In this document: positions 14,777 through 23,502 of the stretch, piece by piece | How the letters are laid out: each line of letters begins with the position of its first letter | Numbering within the stretch: position 1 is the stretch's first letter | NCBI GenBank assembly: GCA_964393615.1 | Contig: CAYMUR010000078.1 | Location: 1 to 24,415, forward strand | DNA: 24,415 nt | Source of the DNA: CAYMUR01 sp964393615 | GTDB lineage: Bacteria; Planctomycetota; Planctomycetia; Pirellulales; Pirellulaceae | Direction of reading: 5' to 3' | Made by a program: the position numbers and the translations under genes | Notes under the pieces: model-generated | What the model was told of the DNA's origin: nothing | Seen by the model: the letters and a program-made list of their open reading frames with translations, nothing else | Databases searched by the model: none

Positions 14777-16636
14777 CTACTTGGCACGATTAATGTTGGT
14801 CTGGGAGGTAGGCAGTTGGCTCTCAAAAAAATCGAGTTGCCGCTTGATTTGCATGGTATACGGATCCAATTTGACGGCTTGTGTTTGAAATTTGATAGCG
14901 TTTGTCAGGTCACCCTTGGCGAAATAGCAACGGGCCAGCGTATCAAGGTATCCGGCTTGGTGCGGGTCAAGTTCGAGTGATTTTAAGCTACATTTTAATG
15001 CTTCATCGTAGTTGCCTACTGTGTTGGCGATCAGCCATGCCAGTTGGTTGTAATAGGTTGCATCATCGGGAGATTTTTCGATGTTTTGGCGAAAAATAAC
15101 GCACGCTTGTTCGATTTTACGAAAGGCCTGTGTTTTCCAGGCCTCATCTTGACCAGGCAGTTGATACATCGCAATCAGCACGTCAGCATCTGTCGGATTG
15201 TGTTGAATGCCTTTCTCCAACGCCTGCCGTTGTTGTGCCCGTTTGCCGCGCGCTGCGTGATGCTGGGCCAGGAAATATTCTTTGCGAGAATAAAAGGTAG
15301 GGAGTACAAATTCCAATTCTGCGCGGGATTCTTGATCGACGCTGTTTTGGATCGCAAGTAACATGGTTTCTAACAGATTGGCAGCGTCAAAGTCACGTTG
15401 AGCATCGTGCAGCATTTCAGACAGGACATAGTGTGCATTGATCGCTAGAAAAGAAGCAGGTGGACTCAGCTTGATGACTTGCCGGTATTCCTGCTCGGCC
15501 CAGTCAAGCATACCGCGAGACTTGAGTTCCTGAGCGACTTGACGGTGCGCTTTGGCGTCGTTGTTGATTTCCCGGGAGAGTGCTATAGCGGCTTGGCGCT
15601 CACTGCGTTCCGTATTTCCGAGTTCGCGATATGCTGCTGCGAGTCGATAACACAACAGAGTAATTTGACGAAAAGCCTCTGGTTCCCGATCCGCAAATTC
15701 GACGATCAATTCCCATTGTTGTTGCTCTGCCAACCAATCAGACATTTCCAGTAACTGGATTTCATTGCCGGAGTCAAGTTGCTCAAAAAGCCTCGATACG
15801 ACATGTCGCGCTTTGTCGGAGTGGTCTGTCAGATGCAACATCTCCGCTTGTCGGCGCAGCAAATACCGAACGACTTTCGAACTGGAACGGTCAGGTGATC
15901 TTGCCAGCATGGCTTCTTCGTTATGTACCAGACGGTCCCAGGATCGTAGCACGGTTTCAGGGGACTGGAACCAATTGGCATAAACACTCAACCACAGCGC
16001 TCCAGATCGTTGGCTGGGGCCGAGCGTAGCCTGGATGGTCTTTTGTATTGTATGTTGTTCTTCCGGTTCATCCGGTGGTTGCTGGGATAGTACGAGTATT
16101 GCTGCTTCTTTGGAGAGTTCATCGGTTCGTTCGAAACGGACGAGTCGGCAGAGAGCTTCGATCCCCAGGCCATTTGGCAATTGAGCCAGCGCGTGCATTT
16201 GCATGACCCGCTGATCGTTGCCGAGTTGCTCGTATCCTTTGAGAATCGTTTTGACGCTTGGTGGATCGTGGTCCTGGGTCCAGTTGATGCGCATGCTGCG
16301 AAGCAAGTATTTGGCACGCAGTGAGATTTCAATATCGTGATGGCTTTGTGCTTCGGATATGGCCTCGAATGCAGATAATCCTAATTTGGACAATTCGGCC
16401 TGGGCACGCTCACGGGTCGTGTAGCGTTGATCACCCAACTGTTCGATTAATTTGACAACCTGTTTTACCAAATGGGTGCTCGGCGCCGTGACTTGATCAA
16501 TCGCCCGCGCTGCGGGGCGGACCCAAACGGTGATTCCCAGTAGCAAAAAAAGCGGCAGGTAACAGGTGGCCGAATTCCGATAGAATTGTTTTTTTGCCGA
16601 AGCCGGGTGCCTAGATAGATGAGCGTTGATTCTCAT
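14777..16636 (-). CDS. Secreted HEAT/TPR repeat protein
   Basis: A 619-residue scaffold protein without a recognisable enzymatic motif. The N-terminus has a basic stretch and a hydrophobic core (YLPLFLLLGITVWV) ending in RPAARA, a probable signal peptide or anchor. A HEAT-like pair follows (VKLIEQLGDQRYTTRERAQAELSKLGLSAFEAI ... LRAKYLLRSM), then a long helical solenoid. The last third carries tetratricopeptide repeats, clearest in ATYYNQLAWLIANTVGNYDEALKCSLKSLELDPHQ and AGYLDTLARCYFAKGDLTNAIKFQTQAVKLDP. Likely periplasmic or envelope protein-protein interaction. ATG 16636 was preferred over an upstream start at 16702 because it gives a normal-length signal sequence. It lies 92 bp after a response regulator and 34 bp before the DUF2752 gene (or overlapping it), so an operon is likely. 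Confidence 0.8.
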   Translation of the reverse strand: MRINAHLSRHPASAKKQFYRNSATCYLPLFLLLGITVWVRPAARAIDQVTAPSTHLVKQVVKLIEQLGDQRYTTRERAQAELSKLGLSAFEAISEAQSHHDIEISLRAKYLLRSMRINWTQDHDPPSVKTILKGYEQLGNDQRVMQMHALAQLPNGLGIEALCRLVRFERTDELSKEAAILVLSQQPPDEPEEQHTIQKTIQATLGPSQRSGALWLSVYANWFQSPETVLRSWDRLVHNEEAMLARSPDRSSSKVVRYLLRRQAEMLHLTDHSDKARHVVSRLFEQLDSGNEIQLLEMSDWLAEQQQWELIVEFADREPEAFRQITLLCYRLAAAYRELGNTERSERQAAIALSREINNDAKAHRQVAQELKSRGMLDWAEQEYRQVIKLSPPASFLAINAHYVLSEMLHDAQRDFDAANLLETMLLAIQNSVDQESRAELEFVLPTFYSRKEYFLAQHHAARGKRAQQRQALEKGIQHNPTDADVLIAMYQLPGQDEAWKTQAFRKIEQACVIFRQNIEKSPDDATYYNQLAWLIANTVGNYDEALKCSLKSLELDPHQAGYLDTLARCYFAKGDLTNAIKFQTQAVKLDPYTMQIKRQLDFFESQLPTSQTNINRAK

Positions 16637-16728
16637 GCGGTGTATTGACCCGAGGGGTGCGTTGTTCGGCTTCACGGACCTAGGATATCTAGTCAATACC
16701 ACGAGGTCCGTTAGTGGCCAGTTTGACG

Positions 16729-17190
16729 TCAGGCGTGCATTGCACCAGCCGGACCGCCCGCATCTTCCATTTGTTCAATGTACCGGCGCAGACGATCGTT
16801 CTCGTCCTTGATGTCCTTCAATTGCAGCATATTTTGTACTCGTTTAAGTAATTCTACCTTATTGACTGGTTTGGAAAGAAAATCGTCCGTACCAGCGTCC
16901 ACGGCACGTTGAATGTCCCCCAACTCATTTAAGGCGGTTACCATGAGAATGATAACGTTTTTGGTGGCCGAATCGGCTTTGAGTTGCTTGCATACTTCAA
17001 AGCCACTTAATTTTGGCATCATTACGTCCAACAAGATCAGATCAGGATGGAAGGAAGCGACTTTATCTAATGTGTCCTGGCCGTCGACGGCAATTTCGAC
17101 CTGACTGTCGACATCAGAAAGGTATGCTTCCAACAACTCGACGTTTGCCTGGTTGTCATCAGCGATGAGGATCCTGTTTTGGCTTGGCAT
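16729..17190 (-). CDS. Single-domain response regulator (REC) with C-terminal coiled coil
   Basis: A 153-residue CheY-like receiver. Seen: acidic pair Asp11-Asp12 (ILIADDN), phospho-acceptor Asp55 in LILLDVMMPKLSG, Thr85 in LMVTALNE and Lys107 in FLSKPVNK, so phosphorylation competence is expected. There is no DNA-binding or enzymatic output domain. After residue 123 comes a short charged helix, LKDIKDENDRLRRYIEQME, that looks like a coiled coil, then a Gly/Ala-rich tail. No histidine kinase is adjacent. It is the first gene of a minus-strand run with the TPR and DUF2752 genes. The ribosome site before ATG 17190 is weak. It may signal by protein-protein contact, with the coiled coil mediating dimerisation or partner binding; that part is inference. 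Confidence 0.92.
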   Translation of the reverse strand: MPSQNRILIADDNQANVELLEAYLSDVDSQVEIAVDGQDTLDKVASFHPDLILLDVMMPKLSGFEVCKQLKADSATKNVIILMVTALNELGDIQRAVDAGTDDFLSKPVNKVELLKRVQNMLQLKDIKDENDRLRRYIEQMEDAGGPAGAMHA

Positions 17191-17263
17191 GATATATTTT
17201 GTTGGCCACGGTGTGCGTGGGTTCCAAGGGACGTTACAGCATGGAGTTGGCCTGTGTTATGGA

Positions 17264-17292
17264 ATTATAGCGCAAGCTACGACAATTGAAAA
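17264..17292 (-). promoter_or_regulatory. Probable promoter for the response regulator gene
   Basis: On the minus strand: TTTTCA (17287-17292), a 17-bp spacer, consensus TATAAT (17264-17269), predicting a start near 17257 and a leader of about 67 nt. The rest of the 17191-17514 spacer holds one short inverted repeat, ATTTTC-N5-GAAAAT (17410-17426), and no gene. Confidence 0.45.
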
Positions 17293-17514
17293 CGGTAAAA
17301 TCATGTAGAAACGGGGCACAGCAATAGAAGGAAGCAATTTCTTGCTTATTCGGGAAACTGAAACCAGGCATTTTTAGATTGTGAATATTACAGAACTTTG
17401 GGTAGTCACATTTTCCTGTCGAAAATTTATGAATCTGGTGGGCAGAGTGCGAACGGTTATAAAAAGAAAGACGGTCCTCTACTCGATCACCCCGAACCAG
17501 GAGTTTCCCATTGG

Positions 17515-18771
17515 CTATGCTTGCTGCACCGTGGCATCAGTGGGTACCGGAAAATGCTGACAAAACGAGGAAACCTCGCTTCGAATCCTTTGCAAAGTGT
17601 TTGGATCATCGGCATGGCGTAACGCCGATAGCATCCACGCTCCTACTTGTTTCATTTCGTCGCTGCCCATACCTCGCGATGTAAGCGCCGGCGTACCTAC
17701 ACGAATCCCAGATGGATCTACCGGTTTGCGCTCGTCAAAAGGAATCATGTTTTTATTGACGGTGATACCACATGCTTCCAGACTCTGTTCTGCGATCTTT
17801 CCACCAATGCCTAGTGGCGTCACGTCGACGAGCATCAGATGGTTGTCGGTCCCACCACTGACCAGACTCAAATTGCCACCAGTTAACACCTCGGCCAATG
17901 TCTTGGCATTTTCTACGATTTGCTGCACATATTGCTTGTAGTCGGGCTGCAGTGCTTCTGCAAAACAAACGGCTTTTGCGGCAATGACATGCATCAGCGG
18001 TCCGCCTTGGGTGCCGGGAAAAACACAACGGTCCAGATTTTTTGCATATTCGGAGCGACATAAGACTAATCCACCGCGTGGTCCACGCAAGGTTTTGTGG
18101 GTTGTGGTCGAAACAATGTCAGCTACTGAGACAGGATTGTGATGCAGTCCAGCTGCCACGAGCCCAGCATAATGAGCCATGTCAACAAAAAGTTTTGCGC
18201 CGACCTCTTCTGCAATTTCCGCAAATCGATCGTGTTGTATTTCACGAGGGTAAGCGCTGGCACCAGCAACGATAAGTTTTGGGCGATGCTCACGTGCCAG
18301 GCTGGCAATCTGGTCAAAATCAATTCGATGTGTGTCGCGCGATACGCCGTAACGAACGAATTGGTAAAGCTTGCCGGAACTGTTCAATTTCATGCCATGT
18401 GTCAAGTGACCTCCGTGTGCTAAATCCAGACCAAGTACCGTATCGCCCGGTTGAATGAATGCCATGTAGACGGCACTATTCGCTTGTGATCCCGAGTGGG
18501 GCTGCACATTGGCATGGTCGGCTGAAAATAACTGCTTGGCCCGGGTTCGGGCCAGATTTTCGACTTGGTCCACAAACTCACAGCCACCATAGTATCTGCG
18601 TCCCGGATAACCTTCGGCATATTTGTTCGTCAGCACACTACCAGCCGCTTGCAACACTGCAGGGCTCGCGTAATTTTCGCTGGCGATCATTTCTAACCCA
18701 TCTTGCTGTCGTTGCAGTTCGCCATGAATGGCTGACCAGACTTCGGGATCTTGTTGTAGAATGTCGTTCAT
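17515..18771 (-). CDS. glyA: Serine hydroxymethyltransferase
   Basis: A 418-residue PLP enzyme interconverting serine plus tetrahydrofolate and glycine plus 5,10-methylene-tetrahydrofolate, the main one-carbon source. Seen: LEMIASENYASPAVL (res. 26-40), NKYAEGYPGRRYYGGCE (49-65), NVQPHSGSQAN (88-98), FVDMAHYAGLVAAG (195-208), the Schiff-base Lys226 in STTTHKTLRGPRGG, and FPGTQGGPLMH. C-terminal GIRVGTPALTSRGM is also present. Length and motifs are standard. An upstream ATG at 18795 would add eight residues; ATG 18771 gives the usual GlyA length with AGG eight bases before it. Promoter and hairpin elements lie in a leader of about 125 nt. It appears monocistronic. Confidence 0.96.
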   Translation of the reverse strand: MNDILQQDPEVWSAIHGELQRQQDGLEMIASENYASPAVLQAAGSVLTNKYAEGYPGRRYYGGCEFVDQVENLARTRAKQLFSADHANVQPHSGSQANSAVYMAFIQPGDTVLGLDLAHGGHLTHGMKLNSSGKLYQFVRYGVSRDTHRIDFDQIASLAREHRPKLIVAGASAYPREIQHDRFAEIAEEVGAKLFVDMAHYAGLVAAGLHHNPVSVADIVSTTTHKTLRGPRGGLVLCRSEYAKNLDRCVFPGTQGGPLMHVIAAKAVCFAEALQPDYKQYVQQIVENAKTLAEVLTGGNLSLVSGGTDNHLMLVDVTPLGIGGKIAEQSLEACGITVNKNMIPFDERKPVDPSGIRVGTPALTSRGMGSDEMKQVGAWMLSALRHADDPNTLQRIRSEVSSFCQHFPVPTDATVQQA

Positions 18772-18817
18772 AATAGGCCTGTAATCCCTGATCATAAGTA
18801 ATTGTTTTTGAAGTCTT

Positions 18818-18840
18818 TGATATCTTCTAGGTAGATATTA
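18818..18840 (-). promoter_or_regulatory. Hairpin in the glyA 5' leader
   Basis: ATATCT and AGATAT form a perfect 6-bp inverted repeat (18820-18825 and 18833-18838) with a 7-nt loop; flanking T-A and G-U pairs extend it to 8 bp. It lies about 47 nt upstream of the glyA start. No glycine- or folate-riboswitch core was recognised around it. Confidence 0.4.
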
Positions 18841-18903
18841 GTGCCTCGTGGAACTATGACGTTGAAATGTTTAACAGCTTGCTGCACCCAGTACGGAACT
18901 ACG

Positions 18904-18932
18904 ATTGTCAGTCTCTGCGTTCACAAGGTCAA
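18904..18932 (-). promoter_or_regulatory. Probable promoter for glyA
   Basis: On the minus strand: TTGACC (18927-18932), a 17-bp spacer, GACAAT (18904-18909). The -35 differs from consensus at one base, and the -10 at two. It lies directly after the stop of the upstream same-strand gene, so glyA probably has its own promoter. Confidence 0.45.
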
Positions 18933-18940
18933 TGACGTGC

Positions 18941-19993
18941 TTACTGCTTCAGACTGGAAATCCAGAAGAACCGCGTACCCGATTCGTCTTGCCGCACTTC
19001 GTTAATCAGCATGCTTTGTCCCAGTACTCCGTCAAGAACCCGTTTGTAGTAAGATTGGCCCTCAGGAATGGAGACACGTGTTGAGTCTGGATCGATACGA
19101 TGCCGAGCCAGTGCATGATGGTCAAGCAAAAAGGGCGTTTGCATTCGCATGGAGAGAATCTGGAGAACTTTGCTTAAAGGTTGATTTTTGATTTTCACAC
19201 GCAGTGGTTCCATGAGCTTTGGCACGGCTTGCGAAGATTTGTGCTTCACCGGCCAACCGACGGGCCAAAATTCTTCGGCGCGTCGGATGTCAGTCACGAT
19301 CAACTCGATGTCTTCATCGACAGCTTTTGGATACCAGACCAGCCCCAACGGACGTAAAGTGACTGACAAAGCTGTTCCTACGCTGAATTCGTTGAGTTCG
19401 TCGTCAACGGTAAACGAGGCGCGATAGTGTGTTTTGCCCGCGGGATTGAAATGAAGGGGAAAAACAAGCTGTTTTTGAATGGCGCGGAGTACTTGGGCGG
19501 TTGCCTGGCCTTTGGTCGAACTGTTGACGGTCGGAGCCAACTGTTCACGGAGATGAACCAGTTCCTTGGAAGACAAACCAAATGCGACGGGTTGCTGGCG
19601 CGGACTAATGCCTCCATCAATCTTTAGGCGCTTGATCCAGTCGCGGATTTTTTGTTGGTCTCGCAGAGTGAAGACCGCGTTTGGTAACCGCAAACTGTTC
19701 CGACGCGTGATTATCCCGGTAACATGGTACGTGGAAAAATCTCTAGAAAGTTGACGCGAAACAGAAATAGCATCCCCTTCCCGGAACGAACGAATCCTAA
19801 CTCTCGAAAAACCACTTTCTGTCAGGACTTCTATCCAGTCCTGGGGAGCTGTCAACGGTGCCCCTGCTTTGGTAAAGACTTGCAGTTGAATCGTTGCAGG
19901 TTGACTCGCCTGACTCTCAGCTATCAGAACCAGCATCCAGAGTAGATGACACCCTGGCCTGGCAATTTTTCGGTGGTCAGTTAAATGAGACAT
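18941..19993 (-). CDS. Secreted protein with two STN-like segments, function unknown
   Basis: About 350 residues; not recognised as a named family, though similar proteins seem familiar from planctomycetes. The N-terminus has a basic stretch, then CHLLWMLVLIAESQASQ, a plausible signal peptide. Two segments resemble secretin/TonB short N-terminal (STN) modules: FTVDDELNEFSVGTALSVTLRPLGLVWYP and LRVKIKNQPLSKVLQILSMRMQTPFLLD, each a strand followed by 'xxxLxxxLxxLxxxxGL'. No catalytic motif is visible. ATG 19993 was chosen for signal-peptide length; ATG 20014 and ATG 20053 are alternatives and none has a good ribosome site. It is probably exported to the envelope, is divergent from the sugar-isomerase-like gene, and lies upstream of glyA with its own likely promoter. 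Confidence 0.65.
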   Translation of the reverse strand: MSHLTDHRKIARPGCHLLWMLVLIAESQASQPATIQLQVFTKAGAPLTAPQDWIEVLTESGFSRVRIRSFREGDAISVSRQLSRDFSTYHVTGIITRRNSLRLPNAVFTLRDQQKIRDWIKRLKIDGGISPRQQPVAFGLSSKELVHLREQLAPTVNSSTKGQATAQVLRAIQKQLVFPLHFNPAGKTHYRASFTVDDELNEFSVGTALSVTLRPLGLVWYPKAVDEDIELIVTDIRRAEEFWPVGWPVKHKSSQAVPKLMEPLRVKIKNQPLSKVLQILSMRMQTPFLLDHHALARHRIDPDSTRVSIPEGQSYYKRVLDGVLGQSMLINEVRQDESGTRFFWISSLKQ

Positions 19994-20380
19994 CAAGGTT
20001 TGTGTCTTCCGCATGGTATCGGAACTACGCGAAAATAAAAACGCACTCCACATCGGTATTCGTTAACCATTGGCACCGCATAAAGATCCCTTTGGATTTA
20101 ACAAATTGGTAAGCCGTAGAATGTGTAATCAAGGGGTCTGTGGTACAAACAGCGTTACAACATGCTTAATATGATGTGTGAAGCCAGCCACTTGCCGGTT
20201 CAGCTGATGACTACCGACGCTGAAACGATGGTTGTCGGTTAACACGGGGACTATGACACGGGGACTATGAAAAGTATAGCACTTTTGTGGTGCGACCTGG
20301 GGGGGAGTTGTTCCTTGTCGTGAACCATGGCAAAATCACAGAACAAACACCGCACATCAGACTATTATAGGGAGCATCAG
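19994..20380. other. Divergent spacer before the sugar-isomerase-like gene
   Basis: A 387-bp region with no gene I can support. It contains an inverted repeat ACCGAC/GTCGGT (20213-20218 and 20234-20239), the 14-bp tandem duplication, and immediately after it an AAAAGT-N5-ACTTTT inverted repeat (20270-20286). No convincing promoter pair was found on either strand. Confidence 0.5.
20242..20269. repeat. Perfect 14-bp tandem duplication
   Basis: Two adjacent identical copies of acacggggactatg (20242-20255 and 20256-20269), about 112 bp upstream of the sugar-isomerase-like start and abutting an inverted repeat. Confidence 0.9.
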
Positions 20381-21379
20381 ATGTCACGACCCGTTACCCT
20401 CTTCACTGGCCAATGGGCCGATTTAACCTGTGAAACTATGTGTCAAAAGGCTGTCGATTTTGGGTATGATGGCTTGGAACTGGCATGCTGGGGTGATCAT
20501 TTCGAAGTCAACAAGGCAGTCCAGGAAGATGGTTATTGTGCGGCAAAACGGGACCAGCTTGAAAGTTTCGATTTACAATGCCACTCCATCAGTGCTCACC
20601 TGGTGGGTCAATCGGTGTGCGACCGGATCGATGAGCGTCATCAAGCTATTTTACCCGATTACATTTGGGGTGATGGAGATCCCCAGGGAGTCAATCAACG
20701 TGCTGCAGAAGAAATGAAAGATGCGGCGCGAGCTGCCAGAAAATTTGGCGTTGATGTTGTTAACGGATTTACAGGCTCCAGCATCTGGCACCTGCTCTAT
20801 TCCTTTCCTCCAGTACCCCCGTCGATGGTGGATGCCGGGTTCGAGCATTTTGCCGAAATGTGGAATCCGATTTTGGACGTATTTGGAGAGTGTGGTGTGA
20901 AATTTGCGCTGGAAGTTCATCCGACGGAAATCGCCTTTGATTTATATACGGCCCAGCGGGCGCTAGAGGCGTTAGATCACCGTGAAGAATTTGGATTTAA
21001 CTTTGATCCTAGCCATTTACATTGGCAGGGGGTAGATTCGGTGGAGTTTATTCGGGCATTCCCAGACCGCATCTACCATGTCCATATCAAGGATTCGATT
21101 GTCACACTCGACGGAAAAACAGGTATTCTTACGAGCCATTTAGATTTTGGTGATCCACGGCGTGGTTGGGATTTTCGTTCACCGGGCCGAGGTGGTGTGA
21201 ACTTTGAAGAAATTATTCGTGCACTTAATGATATTGGATACAACGGCCCGCTTAGCGTGGAGTGGGAAGACAGTCGTATGGACCGGGACCATGGGGCACG
21301 TGAGGCGTGTGAAAACGTAAAAAAAATGGACTTCGCACCCAGCCAATTAGCGTTCGACGCGGCATTTTCAGAAGGATGA
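20381..21379 (+). CDS. Sugar phosphate isomerase/epimerase (xylose isomerase-like TIM barrel)
   Basis: A 332-residue TIM-barrel enzyme of the AP endonuclease 2 / xylose-isomerase-like family. Metal-binding residues fit the pattern: Glu178 and His180 in FALEVHPTE, Asp209 and His212 in FNFDPSHLHWQG, His235 in YHVHIKDS, and Glu294 in LSVEWEDSRMDRD. The start of the barrel reads FDYDGLEL-like as FGYDGLELACWGDHFEV. The likely reaction is isomerisation, epimerisation or 3-dehydratase/ketose chemistry on a sugar or inositol derivative; the substrate is not readable. ATG 20381 has AGGGAG seven to eight bases upstream and begins MSRPVTLFTGQW; the longer frame from 20327 lacks family resemblance. No adjacent sugar transporter or dehydrogenase, so context does not narrow the pathway. 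Confidence 0.87.
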   Translation: MSRPVTLFTGQWADLTCETMCQKAVDFGYDGLELACWGDHFEVNKAVQEDGYCAAKRDQLESFDLQCHSISAHLVGQSVCDRIDERHQAILPDYIWGDGDPQGVNQRAAEEMKDAARAARKFGVDVVNGFTGSSIWHLLYSFPPVPPSMVDAGFEHFAEMWNPILDVFGECGVKFALEVHPTEIAFDLYTAQRALEALDHREEFGFNFDPSHLHWQGVDSVEFIRAFPDRIYHVHIKDSIVTLDGKTGILTSHLDFGDPRRGWDFRSPGRGGVNFEEIIRALNDIGYNGPLSVEWEDSRMDRDHGAREACENVKKMDFAPSQLAFDAAFSEG

Positions 21380-21580
21380 TGCCAATTCCGCTTTGTAAAA
21401 ACACCTGGCTAAGTTTTGCATGTTAAAATGGAAGTACTATGCAGTGGCGCTATCTTGGATCTTTGGTTGCTCTGGATGCAGGAGTACGTCTGTTTGAATT
21501 CAAAACACGGCGAATTGTTTTGCCTGTAAATTCCCAATGACTTAAGTCTCTGCCACCCCGCCGGACACCCATCGAGGACC

Positions 21581-23479
21581 ATGGTGCACGACCGTCTGGA
21601 CAAACGTTCTTGCTCGATGATGGCGATAACTATTGCACTTGGTGCGCTTTTATTTTCGCCGAAACTTGCCGCGGATCCACTCTCGCTGTTGCACCGATCG
21701 CTTGACGAGGAATTTCAGGACAATTTGCAGGAACTGGCCGGACAGTGTCGCAACCGGAGCCTGGTGGACGCAGAACAGACGATACTCGCATGGATCATCC
21801 GTCGAGATCCACAGCGGCAGTACTTTTTTCTAACAACCGACGCGCCGGTCGATCAGCAAATCAATGATTTGTCTGGAGAACTGGAGAACTGGCAGCAACA
21901 ATTTGTTCAATATCGCCGCCAATATGCAGAGCGGCTGTATGAACTGGTGGGCCAATGGCTTGAGGCAGGAGACGCAGCAGCTTATCGCGCTCTGTTTGAA
22001 GTGCTCCGCGCAGATCCTGATCACAAGGAAGCGCGGCGTATTCTGGGCTACAAACTAGTGGGAGATCGTTGGCAATCCACATTTTCCCGAAAGATGATCC
22101 AGTCGGGACGTATTAATCATTTGCGGTTCGGCTGGATTCCCCAGGATCATCTTCGTCGTTACGAATCAGGACAGCGGTATTTCCGTGGCCGCTGGATCAG
22201 TGCCGAGCAGGAGGAACGATTTCGTGGGCGAGTCAGTCAGGGCTGGCGAGTCGAGACGGAACATTATGTGGTTCAGACCAATCATAGTCTGGAAGCTGGC
22301 GTGGAATTGGGACGCCAGCTGGAGATGGTCTACGACGTGTGGCGACAATTGTTTGTGAAATATTATGCCACTGACAAAATACTGGCTCGTCGAATGCGTG
22401 GCGAGTTGGTGGAGATGGTACCGCGCCGAAAGTATAAAGTGGTTTTCTACCGTAACCAGGACGAATATGTACGTAGCCTGAAAAAGCACCAACCGCGCAT
22501 CGAAATGACACTTGGCATTTATTTGGGTCGGCAGCGAACCGCGTATTTTTATGCCAGCGATGATGACAGCCATGCTACTTTGTGTCACGAAGCAACGCAC
22601 CAATTATTCCATGAAAATGGACCCGGGCGACAGCGATCTGCGGACGACGTGGGGCTAGATCACAATTTTTGGATTGTCGAAGGGGTAGCACTCTATTTCG
22701 AATCACTTCAGCTGCATGATGGTTATGCCACTTTAGGGGGTGTTGATGCTTCCCGGTTACAATATGCTCGACACAATTTATTATATGGTGGCTTCTACGA
22801 GCCCCTGCAACGCCTCACGGGTTTGGGGCGTAACGCCATGCAGAATCACAAAAACATCCGCTTGCTTTACAGCCAGGCAGCTGGTTTGACACAGTTTCTC
22901 ATGCATGACCAGCAGGGAGCCTTTCATCCTGCCCTGGTGGAATACATCCAGTCGGTGTATCAGCGTCGTGATCGTGACGAGACATTGGCGCGATTGACAG
23001 GAACCAGTTTTTTAGAGCTTGACCACGCCTATCGTGAATTTCTCGAGGTTGAGGACAAAGATTTGAGCGAACCCGCTTGCCTGAGTTCGACTAGGCGATT
23101 ATTGCTTGGTGGTACACGTATTACAGATAGTGGAGTCGCTGGACTGGCGAGCGCAACTCAGCTCGAAGATCTAAATGTTGCTGGTACGGCCATTACCGAT
23201 TCGTCGCTGGCAGTTTTTGCCCGCTTGGTACAGATGCGGGAATTGGACATTTCTGGTACGCGCATCAGCGACACGGGCTTACAGCACCTCCGGAGTCTCC
23301 AGCAACTCCGAATTCTCTCATTATCGGAAACGTCTTTGACAGATCAATGTATTCCGTATCTGGGCGCATTGAAAAATCTCGAACAGTTGTACTTGAAAAA
23401 CACGCAAATTTCCCGCAACGGATTGCATTCTTTGCAGCAGTTGTTACCATCGGTGAAGATTGAAAATAAGTCTAAATAA
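21581..23479 (+). CDS. Secreted metallopeptidase-like (DUF1570-type) protein with C-terminal leucine-rich repeats
   Basis: A 632-residue exported protein. The N-terminus has a signal peptide (MMAITIALGALLFSPKLAADP, about res. 13-33). A helical region follows (35-160, with a YRALFEVLRADPDHKEARRILGY segment). A gluzincin-like domain has the zinc motif CHEATHQLFHE (His336, Glu337, His340) and a likely third ligand Glu368 in WIVEGVALYFES, so a peptidase fold is supported. I liken it to the planctomycete DUF1570 family. Residues 503-628 carry about five leucine-rich repeats of the AMN1/FBXL type with LxxLxxxxTxITDxxL periodicity. ATG 21581 is preceded closely by GAGG; ATG 21617 would also leave a signal peptide. 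It is 23 bp upstream of the creatininase-family gene on the same strand, so the two may be co-transcribed. Confidence 0.85.
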   Translation: MVHDRLDKRSCSMMAITIALGALLFSPKLAADPLSLLHRSLDEEFQDNLQELAGQCRNRSLVDAEQTILAWIIRRDPQRQYFFLTTDAPVDQQINDLSGELENWQQQFVQYRRQYAERLYELVGQWLEAGDAAAYRALFEVLRADPDHKEARRILGYKLVGDRWQSTFSRKMIQSGRINHLRFGWIPQDHLRRYESGQRYFRGRWISAEQEERFRGRVSQGWRVETEHYVVQTNHSLEAGVELGRQLEMVYDVWRQLFVKYYATDKILARRMRGELVEMVPRRKYKVVFYRNQDEYVRSLKKHQPRIEMTLGIYLGRQRTAYFYASDDDSHATLCHEATHQLFHENGPGRQRSADDVGLDHNFWIVEGVALYFESLQLHDGYATLGGVDASRLQYARHNLLYGGFYEPLQRLTGLGRNAMQNHKNIRLLYSQAAGLTQFLMHDQQGAFHPALVEYIQSVYQRRDRDETLARLTGTSFLELDHAYREFLEVEDKDLSEPACLSSTRRLLLGGTRITDSGVAGLASATQLEDLNVAGTAITDSSLAVFARLVQMRELDISGTRISDTGLQHLRSLQQLRILSLSETSLTDQCIPYLGALKNLEQLYLKNTQISRNGLHSLQQLLPSVKIENKSK

Positions 23480-23502
23480 ATTAATTATTGAAAGATGACA
23501 CG

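Noticed and set aside
17410..17426. ATTTTC-N5-GAAAAT as a glyA terminator
   Set aside because: It is about 90 bp after the stop, A+T-rich, and lacks a G+C stem with a following T-run; kept only as a note in the spacer entry.
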